DNA of 64,000 bases, taken from NCBI RefSeq assembly GCF_038039215.1, contig NZ_JBBPCL010000001.1, positions 2,790,001 through 2,854,000 of the forward strand. Direction: 5' to 3'. The stretch is from Pseudonocardia sp. T1-2H (GTDB lineage Bacteria > Actinomycetota > Actinomycetes > Mycobacteriales > Pseudonocardiaceae). Of this stretch, positions 28,577 through 37,873 are shown piece by piece; within the stretch, counting starts at the first letter, position 1; every line of letters starts with the position of its first letter. The notes below the pieces were generated by a model. It made no database searches. It was not told the DNA's origin and was given only the letters and a program-made list of their open reading frames with translations. The translations under genes were made by a program, and so were the position numbers.

Positions 28577-29428
28577 ATGCCCGAGCAGATTTCCGACACG
28601 CCCGCCGAGCTCGCCGAACTTCGGCGTGTCGCCGAACTCGTCGCCTGCGAGGCCGCGGCCCGCCTGCGCACCCTCCCGGCGCCGCGGTCGACCGGCGCGG
28701 ACCCGGGCGCGGTGTCCACGAAGAGCTCGCCCACGGACGTCGTGACCGCCGCGGACAAGGCCCTCGAGGAGCTGGTGCGCGGCCGGCTCGGCGAGCTGCG
28801 CCCGGGGGAGCCGGTGTTCGGCGAGGAGGAGGCGGGCGACGCCGCCGCGGCCCGCTGGGTGGTCGACCCGATCGACGGCACGGTGAACTACCTCTACGGC
28901 CTGCCCTGGTTCGCGGTGTCCGTCGCGGCCGTCCGGGACGGGGTGTCGCTGGCCGGCGCGGTCGTCGAACCCGCGTCCGGTCGCGTGTGGACGGCGGCGC
29001 GGGGCGCCGGTGCCACGCTCGACGGCCGGGCGCTGCGGGTGAACGAGGAGACGGAGCTGTCCCAGTCCCTCGTCGGCACGGGGTTCGGCTACGCCGCCGA
29101 GCGGCGGGCCCGGCAGGCCCGGCTCGTCGCGGGGATGCTGCCGCGGGTCCGGGACGTCCGGCGCAACGGCGCGGCGTCCCTGGACCTCTGCGGGGTGGCC
29201 GCGGGATGGCTCGACGGCTACCTCGAGCACGGGCTGGGCTGGTGGGACTGGGCCGCGGCGGCGCTGATCGCCGAGGAGGCGGGCGCCGTGGTGCGGCACC
29301 CCGCCCCGCCCACGTTCGCGGAGGGGCCGGACGACGGGCTCGGCGCGGACGCCACGCTCGTCGCCGTCCCGGGGATCGCCCGCGACCTCGGCGCACTCGC
29401 CCGCGAGCTCGGTGCCGCGCAGATCTGA
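28577..29428 (+). CDS. suhB: Inositol monophosphatase family protein (SuhB)
   Basis: 283 residues. The metal and phosphate motifs are in order: Glu-Glu in FGEEEAGD, WVVDPIDGTVNYLYG (two metal-binding Asp), and WWDWAAAALIAEEAG. The family removes phosphate from myo-inositol-1-phosphate or related substrates, feeding phosphatidylinositol and mycothiol-type pathways in actinobacteria. In mycobacteria the orthologue also sits next to sigA. ATG 28577 follows a GGATGGACCC stretch and starts a 40-residue lead-in before the fold; longer frames run into the promoter region. Length is normal. Confidence 0.9.
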   Translation: MPEQISDTPAELAELRRVAELVACEAAARLRTLPAPRSTGADPGAVSTKSSPTDVVTAADKALEELVRGRLGELRPGEPVFGEEEAGDAAAARWVVDPIDGTVNYLYGLPWFAVSVAAVRDGVSLAGAVVEPASGRVWTAARGAGATLDGRALRVNEETELSQSLVGTGFGYAAERRARQARLVAGMLPRVRDVRRNGAASLDLCGVAAGWLDGYLEHGLGWWDWAAAALIAEEAGAVVRHPAPPTFAEGPDDGLGADATLVAVPGIARDLGALARELGAAQI

Positions 29429-29452
29429 CCCCCGGATCTCAGCGGCCGGATC

Positions 29453-30085
29453 TCAGCAGGAGGCCTCGCGGGCGGTCGCCAGGTCGTCCGGGTCCACCGC
29501 GGGTCCGGCCGGCCGGCCGTCCGCGGTCGCGCCACCGGGGTTCGCCAGCTGGTCCAGGACGTTCTTGGTGGCGCGTCCCGGGTTGACGTCGGTGAACCCG
29601 GTGCCGACGGCGAGGTCCACGCTGTCGTCCGCCCGGTCGTCCCGGACGAGCTCGGTGCACGGCATGAGCAGCGACAGCGTCGCCGCGGCGCCCTGGCCCG
29701 CCTGACCGAAGCGCAGCTGGCCGCGGCACTCGAGGTCGCCGTTCGGGAAGAACGGGTCGTTGTCCGGCGGTGCGGCCTCGGTGACGCCGAGGTCCCCGAG
29801 CTGCGCGGCGACCAGGTTCGCCTGGCCGCGCTGGCCGCCCGCGTTGAGCACGGTGGCCCGCACCGCACCGGCCGCGACGGGCTGGACGTCCGCGAGCGCG
29901 TCCGCATCCAGCACGGTGCCGACGCGGCGGCCGTCCGCGGGGGAGTTGCAGGCGGCGAGCCCGGTGGAGGTCGCCGAGTTGACCAGCACGACCGTCCAGG
30001 TGGCGACCGTGAGCACGGCGAGCACGGACACGGTGGCGATGACGGGGCGCGTGCGGCGCCGCCGGTAGGGACGCAGACCGCCCAT
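29453..30085 (-). CDS. cei: Envelope integrity protein Cei (LytR C-terminal-like domain)
   Basis: 210 residues. After a short basic start there is one transmembrane helix (VIATVSVLAVLTVATWTVVLV, 21 residues at about 15-35). The extracytoplasmic part has ATVLNAGGQRGQANLVAAQL, the hallmark start of the LytR_C domain. A Cys pair and C-terminal Cys may form disulfides. The mycobacterial orthologue (Rv2700) lies at the same position and supports cell-envelope integrity. Its ATG shares one base with the stop of the upstream phosphotransferase gene (TGATG). It converges on suhB with a 24-base gap. Confidence 0.88.
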   Translation of the reverse strand: MGGLRPYRRRRTRPVIATVSVLAVLTVATWTVVLVNSATSTGLAACNSPADGRRVGTVLDADALADVQPVAAGAVRATVLNAGGQRGQANLVAAQLGDLGVTEAAPPDNDPFFPNGDLECRGQLRFGQAGQGAAATLSLLMPCTELVRDDRADDSVDLAVGTGFTDVNPGRATKNVLDQLANPGGATADGRPAGPAVDPDDLATAREASC

Positions 30086-31239
30086 CAGCCGATCCCGCCG
30101 GACACCGCGAGCCCGTCCACCCCGTGGTCCAGCACGTGGTGTCCGAGCGTGACCAGTGGCCGCACCGCGTCCTCGATGCCCTCAGCCATCTCCGCCGGCA
30201 CGGCCCCGGCGCGCACCCGCGCGAGGATCCCGGCCAGCACGACGGCCAGCTTGAACGCCCCGAACGCGACGTACCAGCCGAGCGGGGCCAGATCCAGGCC
30301 GGACTGCCGCCCGTACGCCGCCGCGATCTCGGCCCGGGTGGGGAAGCCGGGGAGCCGCGTGGGGCTCGGCAGGTGCTGCGCCTCCCGCCACACCGGGTCC
30401 TCGTCGGCCTGGTACCAGTAGACGAGCATCAGCCCCAGGTCCGCCAGCGGATCCCCGAGCGTGGACATCTCCCAGTCCAGGACGGCGGTGATCCGTCCGG
30501 GGTCCGACCGGTCGAACAGGCAGTTGTCGATCCGGTAGTCCCCGTGGACGATCGTGTGCCGCTGCGCCTCGGGGACCGCGCCGCCGAGCCGCTCCGCCAG
30601 CCTGGTCAGCTCCTTCTCGGTGGCCTCGTCGGTGCCGGAGACCCCGTCCGCTCGGGCGGCCTCCCACTGCTTGCCCCAGCGGCGCACCTGGCGGGCCATG
30701 AAGCCCTCGGGGCGTCCGAAGTCCGCCAGGCCCACCCGGGCCGGGTCCACGGCGTGCAGGGCCACCAGGACGTCCACCAGGGCCTGTCCGGCGCGGGCCC
30801 GGTCCGCCTCGGTGTCCGCCCAGCCGGCCGGGAGCTCGCCGAGCGGGACGACGCCGTCGACCATCTCCATCACGAAACAGGGGGCGTCCACCGGCGGGCC
30901 GCCCTCGGACGCCGCCAGGACGGCGGGCACCGGGACGTCGGTGTCGCCGAGGGCGGCGATGACGCGCTGCTCGCGGCCCATGTCGTGCGCCGTGGCGGCG
31001 ACCGAGCCGACGGGCGGGCGGCGCAGCACCACGTCCCCGGCCGGGCTCGAGACGCGGTAGGTGAGGTTGGACCGGCCGGCGCCGATGGAGCGCAGCGTCG
31101 AGCCGCGCCACCGCTCGTCGCCCAACCGCTCGGCGAGCCACGCGCCCACGGCGGCGGGGTCCGCGCCGGGTGTGGCGGAGGGAGCCCCTGCCGCGTCGTC
31201 AGGGAGGTCGGGCGTGGAACCGGTCGTCACGTCGGGCAC
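30085..31239 (-). CDS. Aminoglycoside-phosphotransferase-fold kinase (ACAD10/11-like)
   Basis: 384 residues with a kinase-like fold. The nucleotide-binding strands are NLTYRVSSPAGDVVLRRPP. The catalytic loop is IVHGDYRIDNCLF (H-x-D-x-x-x-x-N), and the metal motif is VLDWEMSTLGDPLADLG. This branch is the one linked to acyl-CoA dehydrogenases (ACAD10/11), where a hydroxy-acyl-CoA is phosphorylated; it is not a drug-resistance enzyme by that class. GTG 31239 starts a 40-residue Ala/Pro-rich lead. It is translationally coupled to cei, which has no such neighbour in M. tuberculosis, so this gene looks like an addition to the conserved block. Confidence 0.82.
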   Translation of the reverse strand: MPDVTTGSTPDLPDDAAGAPSATPGADPAAVGAWLAERLGDERWRGSTLRSIGAGRSNLTYRVSSPAGDVVLRRPPVGSVAATAHDMGREQRVIAALGDTDVPVPAVLAASEGGPPVDAPCFVMEMVDGVVPLGELPAGWADTEADRARAGQALVDVLVALHAVDPARVGLADFGRPEGFMARQVRRWGKQWEAARADGVSGTDEATEKELTRLAERLGGAVPEAQRHTIVHGDYRIDNCLFDRSDPGRITAVLDWEMSTLGDPLADLGLMLVYWYQADEDPVWREAQHLPSPTRLPGFPTRAEIAAAYGRQSGLDLAPLGWYVAFGAFKLAVVLAGILARVRAGAVPAEMAEGIEDAVRPLVTLGHHVLDHGVDGLAVSGGIG

Positions 31240-31544
31240 CTTAACGGCCCGGCGCGACCACGACCGGGAAGATCCTGGCCGACCGGGGTGTTAAGGCCGT
31301 GGGACGGGTCACCCGACACGGTCTTGACTGCTGGGTTATCCTCTCGCCCCCGGGGGAAGTCCGAACGTCCTCAGGGGCACGCGCCGGCAGTACCGCGGAG
31401 CGGGCCCCGGGTGGGCCCTGCCCGGCGGTGTGAAGGGTGAGACCGGCGTCACCACGGCGTCGGGCACAAAGCCCGTAGCTGCGACGTTGTGCAGCCGCAC
31501 GACCGCATCAACTAGCGAGTGTTCGAGTACTTGGGGTGGGAAAG
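31240..31544. promoter_or_regulatory. Divergent gap upstream of the DUF4193 gene
   Basis: 305 bases without a gene, between divergent transcripts. TTGACT at 31324-31329 is a fair -35 hexamer for the rightward gene. The best -10 candidate (TTATCC just after it) is too close, so no promoter is claimed. I see no riboswitch or repeat here. Confidence 0.25.
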
Positions 31545-31847
31545 ATGGCGACCGACTACGACGCACCGCGGCGGAACGACAGCGACGACATGGCCGAGGA
31601 CTCGCTCGACGAGCTCAAGGCCCGTCGGAACGAGTCGCAGTCGTCCGCGGTCGACGTCGACGAGACCGACACGGCGGAGAGCTTCGGCTTCCCCGGCGCG
31701 GACCTGTCCGGCGAGGAGCTGACGGTCAAGGTGCTCCCGAAGCAGGCGGACGAGTTCACCTGCGGCAGCTGCTTCCTGGTGCACCACCGGAGCCGGCTGG
31801 CGGAGACCCGCGGCAACATGTTCATCTGCCGGGACTGCGCGGCCTGA
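31545..31847 (+). CDS. DUF4193 family protein (Rv2699c-like zinc-ribbon)
   Basis: 100 residues, the usual size. The first half is acidic and repetitive (SDDMAEDSLDELKARR). The second half has FTCGSCFLVHHRSRLA and ends ICRDCAA, two CxxC pairs that would bind one zinc. The protein is conserved at this locus across actinobacteria, including M. tuberculosis, and its function is unknown; a role in RNA-polymerase or ribosome contacts would be a guess. ATG 31545 follows GGGGTGGGAAAG. It is strongly conserved and short, so probably abundant. Confidence 0.9.
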   Translation: MATDYDAPRRNDSDDMAEDSLDELKARRNESQSSAVDVDETDTAESFGFPGADLSGEELTVKVLPKQADEFTCGSCFLVHHRSRLAETRGNMFICRDCAA

Positions 31848-31961
31848 TCCGGGCTGCCTGATCCGCGTACGACCCGGGCCCGGTGGTCCGGGGAACACGA
31901 ACGACGTCCCGCTCGGCCTCCGGCCGGCGGGACGCCTGCGTGTCCGGGGCCGCCCGGACCG

Positions 31962-32453
31962 TCAGCGACCGGGGTCGCGGTCCAGGGCGGCGACCAGCTC
32001 CTCCGGACGACGGCTGCTCACGATCCAGTACGGCACCGGGCTCGCCGGGTCCGTGACCTCGATCCGCACGACCGGGCCGACCCAGGACCGGTGGACCACG
32101 TGGGCCGTCGGGTCCAGCTCCGGGCCCAGGGCCTGCTGCTTGCGGTCCTTGGGCACGATCTGCACGCGGCCGACGTCCGCCCGGGCGAGGTGCTCGTCCC
32201 CGGCGGTCAGCTCCGTCCCGGTGATCTGCACCCGGGCGGCGCCGAGCCGCCACACGACGAGCAGCGACAGCGGGATCAGGACGACGTAGCCGATCCAGGA
32301 CCGCACCCCGGGATAGCCCATGTGGATCTCGGCTCCGAGCAGGACGGCGATGCCGGCGCCGAACAGGTACCACCAGAACGGCACGGACAACCGTTCGTCG
32401 AACCGGGAACGGCCGGACGTCGCAGGACCGGCGGACGACGGGTGTTCACTCAC
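31962..32453 (-). CDS. DUF3093 family membrane protein (Rv2698-like)
   Basis: 163 residues. Two transmembrane helices near residues 25-45 and 52-72 ([17 protein letters not shown] and [15 protein letters not shown]). They are followed by a small cytoplasmic domain of beta strands ([36 protein letters not shown]). The conserved [11 protein letters not shown] end is characteristic of DUF3093. The function is unknown. It is divergent from dut with only 25 bases between starts, which forces overlapping promoters. The same pair is found in mycobacteria. Confidence 0.88.
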   Translation of the reverse strand: MSEHPSSAGPATSGRSRFDERLSVPFWWYLFGAGIAVLLGAEIHMGYPGVRSWIGYVVLIPLSLLVVWRLGAARVQITGTELTAGDEHLARADVGRVQIVPKDRKQQALGPELDPTAHVVHRSWVGPVVRIEVTDPASPVPYWIVSSRRPEELVAALDRDPGR

Positions 32454-32478
32454 GCAGTCGAGGGTAGCGTCGCTCGTT

Positions 32479-33000
32479 GTGCCCGGCCCCGTCGATGCTC
32501 CCCCGCACGAGCCGTTGGTCGCACCGGTTGTCGATGTGCTGCTGACCAGGCTCGATCAGGACGTGCCCGTGCCCGCCTACGCCCGCGAGGGCGACGCCGG
32601 TGCGGACCTCGTCACCACCTCCGACGTCCTGCTCGCCCCCGGTGAGCGTGTGGTCGTCGGCACAGGCGTCGCGATCGCGCTGCCGCTCGGTTACGCGGGG
32701 TTCGTCCACCCACGTTCGGGGCTGGCCGCCCGCGCCGGGCTGTCGGTGGTGAACACCCCCGGCACGATCGACGCCGGCTACCGCGGTGAGATCCGCGTCT
32801 GCCTGATCAACCACGACCCGCGCGCCGAGCTGCGGCTCCGCCGGGGCGACCGGATCGCCCAGCTGGTGATCCAGAAGGTGGAGCGGGCCCGGTTCGTCGA
32901 GGTCGGCGAGCTGCCGGGCTCCGAGCGCGGCGCCGGCGGCTACGGCTCCACCGGAGGGCACGACCAGCTCGTGCCCGGCGAGGGGAGCGGCCCGCGGTGA
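32479..33000 (+). CDS. dut: dUTP diphosphatase (Dut)
   Basis: 173 residues. Trimeric dUTPase motifs are in order: [12 protein letters not shown] (I), [13 protein letters not shown] with [15 protein letters not shown] (II-III), [13 protein letters not shown] (IV) and [10 protein letters not shown] (V, the flexible P-loop-like end). It hydrolyses dUTP to dUMP and pyrophosphate, which keeps uracil out of DNA and supplies dTMP synthesis. GTG 32479 adds about 20 residues before the usual start, so the true start may be slightly downstream. Its stop overlaps the next gene (GTGA). Confidence 0.95.
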   Translation: MPGPVDAPPHEPLVAPVVDVLLTRLDQDVPVPAYAREGDAGADLVTTSDVLLAPGERVVVGTGVAIALPLGYAGFVHPRSGLAARAGLSVVNTPGTIDAGYRGEIRVCLINHDPRAELRLRRGDRIAQLVIQKVERARFVEVGELPGSERGAGGYGSTGGHDQLVPGEGSGPR

Positions 33001-35663
33001 GCGTCCGCTACGGGGACGACGTGGTGGCTCCGGGGCTCCCGGAGGACACCGAGGACGGCGTCGACGGGTACGGGGCCGAGGAGTTCGAGTACGAGGGCCC
33101 GCCGTTCGGACCCTACGACGCCGAGTACCTCGACCCCGAGATGACCGAGGCCGTGGCCCGGATGGACTTCGGCGCCGTGCAGGTGCCGGTCCCGATGACC
33201 GGCACGGTCAACCTGGAACAGGCCGCCAAGGGCAAGCCGCAGGCCGTCCACGTGACGATGCCCGGCGGCCGGCTGTCGGTGAGTGCGCTCGCCGCGCCCC
33301 GCTCGTCGGGGCTGTGGAGCCAGCTGGCCTCGGAGATCGAGCAGTCGCTGCGCGACGGCGGCGCCCAGGTGCGCTCGTTCCAGGGTGAGTGGGGCCGGGA
33401 GCTGCACGCCCGCACGGACGGCGCCCGCTCGGTGTTCGTCGGTGTCGACGGCGAGCGCTGGATGCTCTACGGCGTGGCCACCGGCCCCGCGGAGCACGCC
33501 GTCGCGCTCGACGACGAGCTGCGCCGGATGCTGCGCGCCACCGTCGTCGTGCGGGGGCGGCAGCCGTACCCCCCGCGCACGGTGCTGCCCCTGACCACGC
33601 CCGAGTCCCTGGACCCCGCCTCGCAGCGGCCGGCGGACGCCCGGCCTGAGCGGGCGACGATGACCCTGCGGACCAGGCCGGCCGAGCCGGACGCCCCGGC
33701 CGCGAACGAGACGACCGCCGTGTCGCCCGTCGAGGGCACCGGCGGCCGGGCCGCGGTGAACGGACGCCCGCAGCGACGTCCCGCCCCCGCCCTCCCCCCG
33801 GCGGCCCAGCAGTCCCAGCCCGTCCCGCAGTCCCGGCCCGTCCCGCAGTCCCAGGGCGCTCAGGAGTCCCGGAGCGTGCAGCAGCCCCGGGGTCCTCAGC
33901 AGTCCCGCCCGGTCCGTCCGGGCGCCGGTGCGCCCCAGCCGGGCCCCGCCCAGCCGGGTCGTGGCCAGCGCCCCGCCGAGCCGCGCCCGGGCCCCTCCCG
34001 GCCCGCCGCGGCTCAGGCGCCCGGCCAGGGCCAGCAACGGTCCGGCGGCTTCCCCGCGCCCGCGCGCGAGGAGAGCGGCGTCGGCGCGAACCGAAGCGGC
34101 TGGTCGTCGCGCGGAGCCGAGCCCCGCGCCGACGGCCCCGACGCCGGCCGTCCGGTCACGCCGGAGCGGCCGGTGGAGCGGTCCGAGGCCACCCGCCGCG
34201 CCGAGCAGGCGAACATCGACACCGGCCTCATGCCGCCCGTCGCCGGTGGACGGCGGCGGGCCCGGCAGGCCGACGACACCGGGTCCCGGCCGCGCGGTTC
34301 CGCGACGGGCCAGCACCGCGCCGCGGGACGGTCCGCGGCCCGGTCGCAACCCGCCCAGGACGGGGACACGACCCGGCAGATCGGCTACGACGACTGGTAC
34401 GGCGGCGGCGACCTCGCCGCCCCCGTCCGCCGAACCGAGCCGCCGGCCCCGGACGAGACCACCCGGATCTCGTCGGAGCCCGTCGCGGCCGAGCCCGCCC
34501 CCGGGCGCCGGGTCCGCACCGAGGACGCCCGCGGCTCCCGGACGGCCCCCGAGCAGCCGGAAGGCCGGCGGAGTCGGAACGCGCAGGCGCCCGCCGCGCG
34601 CAACGGCGCCGCCGTCGAGAGTCCGGCGACGACCCGGCAGCGGGGCGGGGACACCGTCCCGGCGTCCCCGCAGGCCCCTGCCACGGACGGGCAGACCGCC
34701 CCGGGCCAGGGCACGCACCCCCCGGTACCGCACCGCACGCACGACCGGGACGACACGGGGCGGGACACCTACCGCTCCGACCGGCGCGAGGTGCGTCCTG
34801 CGGCGGCTCCGCCGAACGGCCGCCGGCCCTCGCGGACCGACGGTCCGCCGTCGCCGCAGATCCGCCCGGTGGCGGCGGAGCAGCCGGAGCCGGCCCGTCC
34901 GGCCCCGGAGCCCACGCCTCGGGAGCAGCCTCGTCCCCGGCAGGACGGCGGGTGGCCCGCGGAGTCCGGGATGCCGCGCACCGACGGCGGCACCCGGCCC
35001 GCCCGGCAACCCGAGCGGGACCTCATCGCCGCCTTCGACGCGGACCCGCTCGGCGCCGCTGCCATCCCGGCGGAGCGCCTCGCCGCCATGGAGCGGGCGG
35101 CCGCGGAGCGGGCCGCCGCATGGCGGTCCTCGCCGCCCCGGGAGGACGCGCGGAACGGGTACGCGCACCGGGACGAGGCCGGCGGCCGCAGCGCCGGGTA
35201 CCGCCCGGCCGAAGCGGCCGAGGACGCCGTGCCGTCGAACGGATATCCCGCAGGCCCGACGTCGTCCGGCGCGTACGCGGCGTACGGCGAGTCCCTGTCG
35301 GGCTCCTACGCGTCCTACGGCGAGTCCTACTCCGCCCGGTACGGCAACCCCTACGGTTCCCTGCCCGGCACGGACCCGGCCGATCCGTGGGCGGCCGATC
35401 CGTGGGCGGACGCCCCCGGCGGCGAGGTGTCCGCGCGGAACGGACGGGCCTCGAACGGCGCCGGTCCGAACGGCGCCGGCCAGGCCGGGACCGGCCGCCG
35501 GGCCCGTGCCGGCGCGGACCACGCCGAGCCCGGCCGGCGCGCCCGCAACGGGGTCGCCCCGGAAGAGGCGCTCGACCCCATGGCCCTGATCGCGCGGATC
35601 CGCGAGCAGAACGGTGGCGGCACCACCCGCAGCCGGGGTCGGCACCGCGCGCCGGGGGAGTGA
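32997..35663 (+). CDS. DUF3710 domain protein with a 690-residue disordered extension
   Basis: 888 residues, about four times the usual length of the family (Rv2696c is about 250). The DUF3710 domain is in residues 40-200: [12 protein letters not shown], then [20 protein letters not shown] and the [11 protein letters not shown] block. After residue about 215 the protein is Pro/Arg/Gln/Gly-rich with tandem [13 protein letters not shown] units, then acidic-basic low complexity, and a Tyr/Ser-rich part ([20 protein letters not shown]). The last 15 residues are [19 protein letters not shown] 32997 is coupled to dut. Function is unknown. The frame has no stop and normal codon bias, so the extension is probably translated. 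Confidence 0.85.
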   Translation: MSVRYGDDVVAPGLPEDTEDGVDGYGAEEFEYEGPPFGPYDAEYLDPEMTEAVARMDFGAVQVPVPMTGTVNLEQAAKGKPQAVHVTMPGGRLSVSALAAPRSSGLWSQLASEIEQSLRDGGAQVRSFQGEWGRELHARTDGARSVFVGVDGERWMLYGVATGPAEHAVALDDELRRMLRATVVVRGRQPYPPRTVLPLTTPESLDPASQRPADARPERATMTLRTRPAEPDAPAANETTAVSPVEGTGGRAAVNGRPQRRPAPALPPAAQQSQPVPQSRPVPQSQGAQESRSVQQPRGPQQSRPVRPGAGAPQPGPAQPGRGQRPAEPRPGPSRPAAAQAPGQGQQRSGGFPAPAREESGVGANRSGWSSRGAEPRADGPDAGRPVTPERPVERSEATRRAEQANIDTGLMPPVAGGRRRARQADDTGSRPRGSATGQHRAAGRSAARSQPAQDGDTTRQIGYDDWYGGGDLAAPVRRTEPPAPDETTRISSEPVAAEPAPGRRVRTEDARGSRTAPEQPEGRRSRNAQAPAARNGAAVESPATTRQRGGDTVPASPQAPATDGQTAPGQGTHPPVPHRTHDRDDTGRDTYRSDRREVRPAAAPPNGRRPSRTDGPPSPQIRPVAAEQPEPARPAPEPTPREQPRPRQDGGWPAESGMPRTDGGTRPARQPERDLIAAFDADPLGAAAIPAERLAAMERAAAERAAAWRSSPPREDARNGYAHRDEAGGRSAGYRPAEAAEDAVPSNGYPAGPTSSGAYAAYGESLSGSYASYGESYSARYGNPYGSLPGTDPADPWAADPWADAPGGEVSARNGRASNGAGPNGAGQAGTGRRARAGADHAEPGRRARNGVAPEEALDPMALIARIREQNGGGTTRSRGRHRAPGE

Positions 35664-35708
35664 CGGGCCCTCGCCGTCGAGCTCCCGTGGCGCGTGGCCG
35701 GCGTGTGC

Positions 35709-36485
35709 TCAGCCGCGGGCGCGGAGCCAGCCGAGCACCGCGGCCCTGCCCAGCACGCCCGGGTCCGTGCCGAACACGTCCAGTCGTGACGTGACGAGCG
35801 CGGCCCGGGGGAGCAGCTGTGCCCAGCCGCGGGCGACGGCGAGCGGGTGCACCGGGTCGTCCCGCAGCGCCGCGACGCCCACCGGGACGTGCAGCCCGGC
35901 GAGCGAACAGGGCGTCGGCCCCGGGGTGGACGCGGCGGCGTCGAGGACATCGGCGAGCGCCGGACCGTAGCCGCCCCACGCCCGTTCCAGCTCGTCGGCC
36001 AGCCACGGCGGCGACCCGGCGCGGGCCGCCGCAACGGCGGCGTCGAGCCCCTGCGCCCGCACGGTCGCGGCCGTCGCCCGGGCGGCCGCCGCGGCCGGCG
36101 CGTCCTCCGGGGTGCCGGACCAGGCCGGAAGCGCCAGCAGCAGTCCGGCGACGGGCAGGTCCGGGTCCGCGTCGAGCCGCTCCGCCGCCCACCTCGCCGC
36201 GACCTGCGCACCGAGGGAGATCCCACCCGCCAGCAGCCGGGCCCCGGGAGTCGCGGTGACGACGGAGAGTGCCTGGTCGAGCGCGGTGCGGTACCGCCGG
36301 ACGACCGCTGCGGAGCGGTCCGGCTCGGGGGCGACGAGCATCACGCCCACCGATCGCAGCACGTCCTCGAACGCCCGGCGGACGAAGCACCCGTCCGATC
36401 CGGAACCGGGCAGGATCGCCGCACTCAGCGGACCGCGGAACGACCTGTCATCGTGGGCCAGGACCCGCTCGTCGACACCGCGCAC
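35709..36485 (-). CDS. Alpha/beta hydrolase (Rv2695-like)
   Basis: 258 residues. The fold starts with LSAAILPGSGSDGCFVRRAF. The nucleophile elbow is LAGGISLGAQVAARWA, with Ser at about residue 92. The last region has DVFGTDPGVLGRAAVLGWL. The mycobacterial orthologue lies at the same position. No clear catalytic His near the C-terminus can be assigned from sequence, so it may be a degenerate or non-hydrolytic member. GTG 36485 is the first start; the divergent OB-fold gene begins 128 bases away. Substrate unknown. Confidence 0.78.
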   Translation of the reverse strand: MRGVDERVLAHDDRSFRGPLSAAILPGSGSDGCFVRRAFEDVLRSVGVMLVAPEPDRSAAVVRRYRTALDQALSVVTATPGARLLAGGISLGAQVAARWAAERLDADPDLPVAGLLLALPAWSGTPEDAPAAAAARATAATVRAQGLDAAVAAARAGSPPWLADELERAWGGYGPALADVLDAAASTPGPTPCSLAGLHVPVGVAALRDDPVHPLAVARGWAQLLPRAALVTSRLDVFGTDPGVLGRAAVLGWLRARG

Positions 36486-36613
36486 GGCCCGAGCTTTTCA
36501 TGCGGGTTCATCTGGTTGCCGGGACACATTCCGGGTTTCCCGAGCGTTACGCTGGTACGGGCAAGCGGCCGGATCAATGGAGACGGCCCGCGCCCGAGCA
36601 GCCGAGGAGAGTT

Positions 36614-36991
36614 ATGGCCAGCACGGACGGTGGGCCCTTCCGCCGTATGCTTCGAAAGCTCACCAGCGACGTCGACGTCCTGGACGCGGACGACCTGTCC
36701 GAGGACGCGGAGCGCTCCGGTGCCCAGCGCGCGAGTGAGTGCGCCTGTGGCCAGGAGGTCACCGTGTTCGGCCGGATCCGCAGCGTCGAGTTCTGCCCGC
36801 AGAGCGCGGATGCGACGCTGCAGGCCGAGCTCTACGACGGAACCGAGGGAGTGACGCTGGTCTGGATGGGTCGACGCCGGATCCCGGGCATCGAGCCGGG
36901 GCGGACGATGCGGGTTCGCGGCCGGATCTCGGTCCGGGACGGGCACAAGGTGCTCTACAACCCGTACTACGAGATCTGTCAGGCCCAGTGA
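36614..36991 (+). CDS. OB-fold nucleic-acid-binding protein (Rv2694c-like)
   Basis: 125 residues. The second half is an OB fold (EVTVFGRIRSVEFCPQ, LQAELYDGTEGVTLVWMG, RVRGRISVRDGHKVLYNPYYE), similar to RecG or aspartyl-tRNA-synthetase type OB domains. A short charged N-terminus (RRMLRKLTSDVD) precedes it. It is likely to bind single-stranded nucleic acid. ATG 36614 follows GAGGAG. It is coupled to the DUF3159 gene (GTGA), and the pair is kept in mycobacteria as Rv2694c-Rv2693c. A role with dut-region DNA maintenance is plausible but unproven. Confidence 0.85.
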   Translation: MASTDGGPFRRMLRKLTSDVDVLDADDLSEDAERSGAQRASECACGQEVTVFGRIRSVEFCPQSADATLQAELYDGTEGVTLVWMGRRRIPGIEPGRTMRVRGRISVRDGHKVLYNPYYEICQAQ

Positions 36992-37869
36992 CGGATGGTC
37001 CGGTGACGGATTCCCCAGGGGCCGAGGGCCCGGGGACCGCTCGGTCGGTGACGGGTGGTGCGGCCGGGAACGCCGGCCGCGACAGCGAGGCGGACACGGA
37101 ACGGACGATGCGGATCCCGCGGGTCACCGCTCCGCTCGCCGAGGACCCGCCGACGGCGCCGATCGGCTCGCCGGTCACGGGCCGGGCGCGCCACGGGCGG
37201 CCCGCGTCCACCCCCGAGCCCGCCGGCGACGAGCCGCGGAGCGCGCCCACCCTGATGGACCAGATGGGCGGCATCTCCGGCATCGTCGCGTCGACGATCC
37301 CGGTCGCCGTCTTCGTCGTCGCGAACATCCTGTCCGGGCTCAAGCCCGCACTGATCGCCGCGATCGTGGCCGGCGTGCTCGTGGCCGGCTGGCGGATCGT
37401 CCGCAAGCAGCCGCTGCAGCCCGCCGTCTCAGGCCTGGTCGGCGTCGGCGTCTGCGCGTTCATCGCCTACCGCACCGGGGAGGCGCGGGGCTTCTACCTG
37501 CCCGGACTCCTCTACAGCGCCGCGCTCGCGCTGGCCTTCCTGGTCTCGATCATCGTGCGCTGGCCGCTCGCCGGGGTCGTCTGGCACGGCATCAACGGGC
37601 ACGGCCAGGGCTGGCGCAAGGATCCTCGGATGCTGCGCGCCTACATGTGGGCCAGCGGCCTCTGGACACTCGTCTTCGCGGCCCGCCTCGTGGTGCAGGG
37701 CTGGCTGTACAACGCGAACGAGGACACCTGGCTGGGCATCGCGCGGCTCGCCATGGGCTACCCGCTGATCGGCGTCGCCCTGCTCGGGACGGTCTGGGCG
37801 GTGCGCCGGGCCGGCCGCGACGCCCCGTCCGCCGGCGGGTCGACCGGAACCGGCGCCGACCCGTCCTGA
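36988..37869 (+). CDS. DUF3159 family integral membrane protein (Rv2693c-like)
   Basis: 293 residues. The first 95 are hydrophilic and low-complexity. The rest carries five or six hydrophobic helices, starting IVASTIPVAVFVVANILS and including LIAAIVAGVLVAGWRIV. QPAVSGLVGVGVCAFIAYRTG and the GFYLPGLLYSAALALAFL block are typical of DUF3159. Function unknown; the family is present in most actinobacteria at this locus. GTG 36988 overlaps the OB-fold stop, so the two are made together. It converges on ceoC with a four-base gap. Confidence 0.88.
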   Translation: MTDGPVTDSPGAEGPGTARSVTGGAAGNAGRDSEADTERTMRIPRVTAPLAEDPPTAPIGSPVTGRARHGRPASTPEPAGDEPRSAPTLMDQMGGISGIVASTIPVAVFVVANILSGLKPALIAAIVAGVLVAGWRIVRKQPLQPAVSGLVGVGVCAFIAYRTGEARGFYLPGLLYSAALALAFLVSIIVRWPLAGVVWHGINGHGQGWRKDPRMLRAYMWASGLWTLVFAARLVVQGWLYNANEDTWLGIARLAMGYPLIGVALLGTVWAVRRAGRDAPSAGGSTGTGADPS

Positions 37870-37873
37870 CGGG

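Noticed and set aside
30085..31239. An aminoglycoside-resistance kinase
   Set aside because: The motifs fit the ACAD10/11-linked branch, and the gene is in an operon with cei, not in a resistance context.
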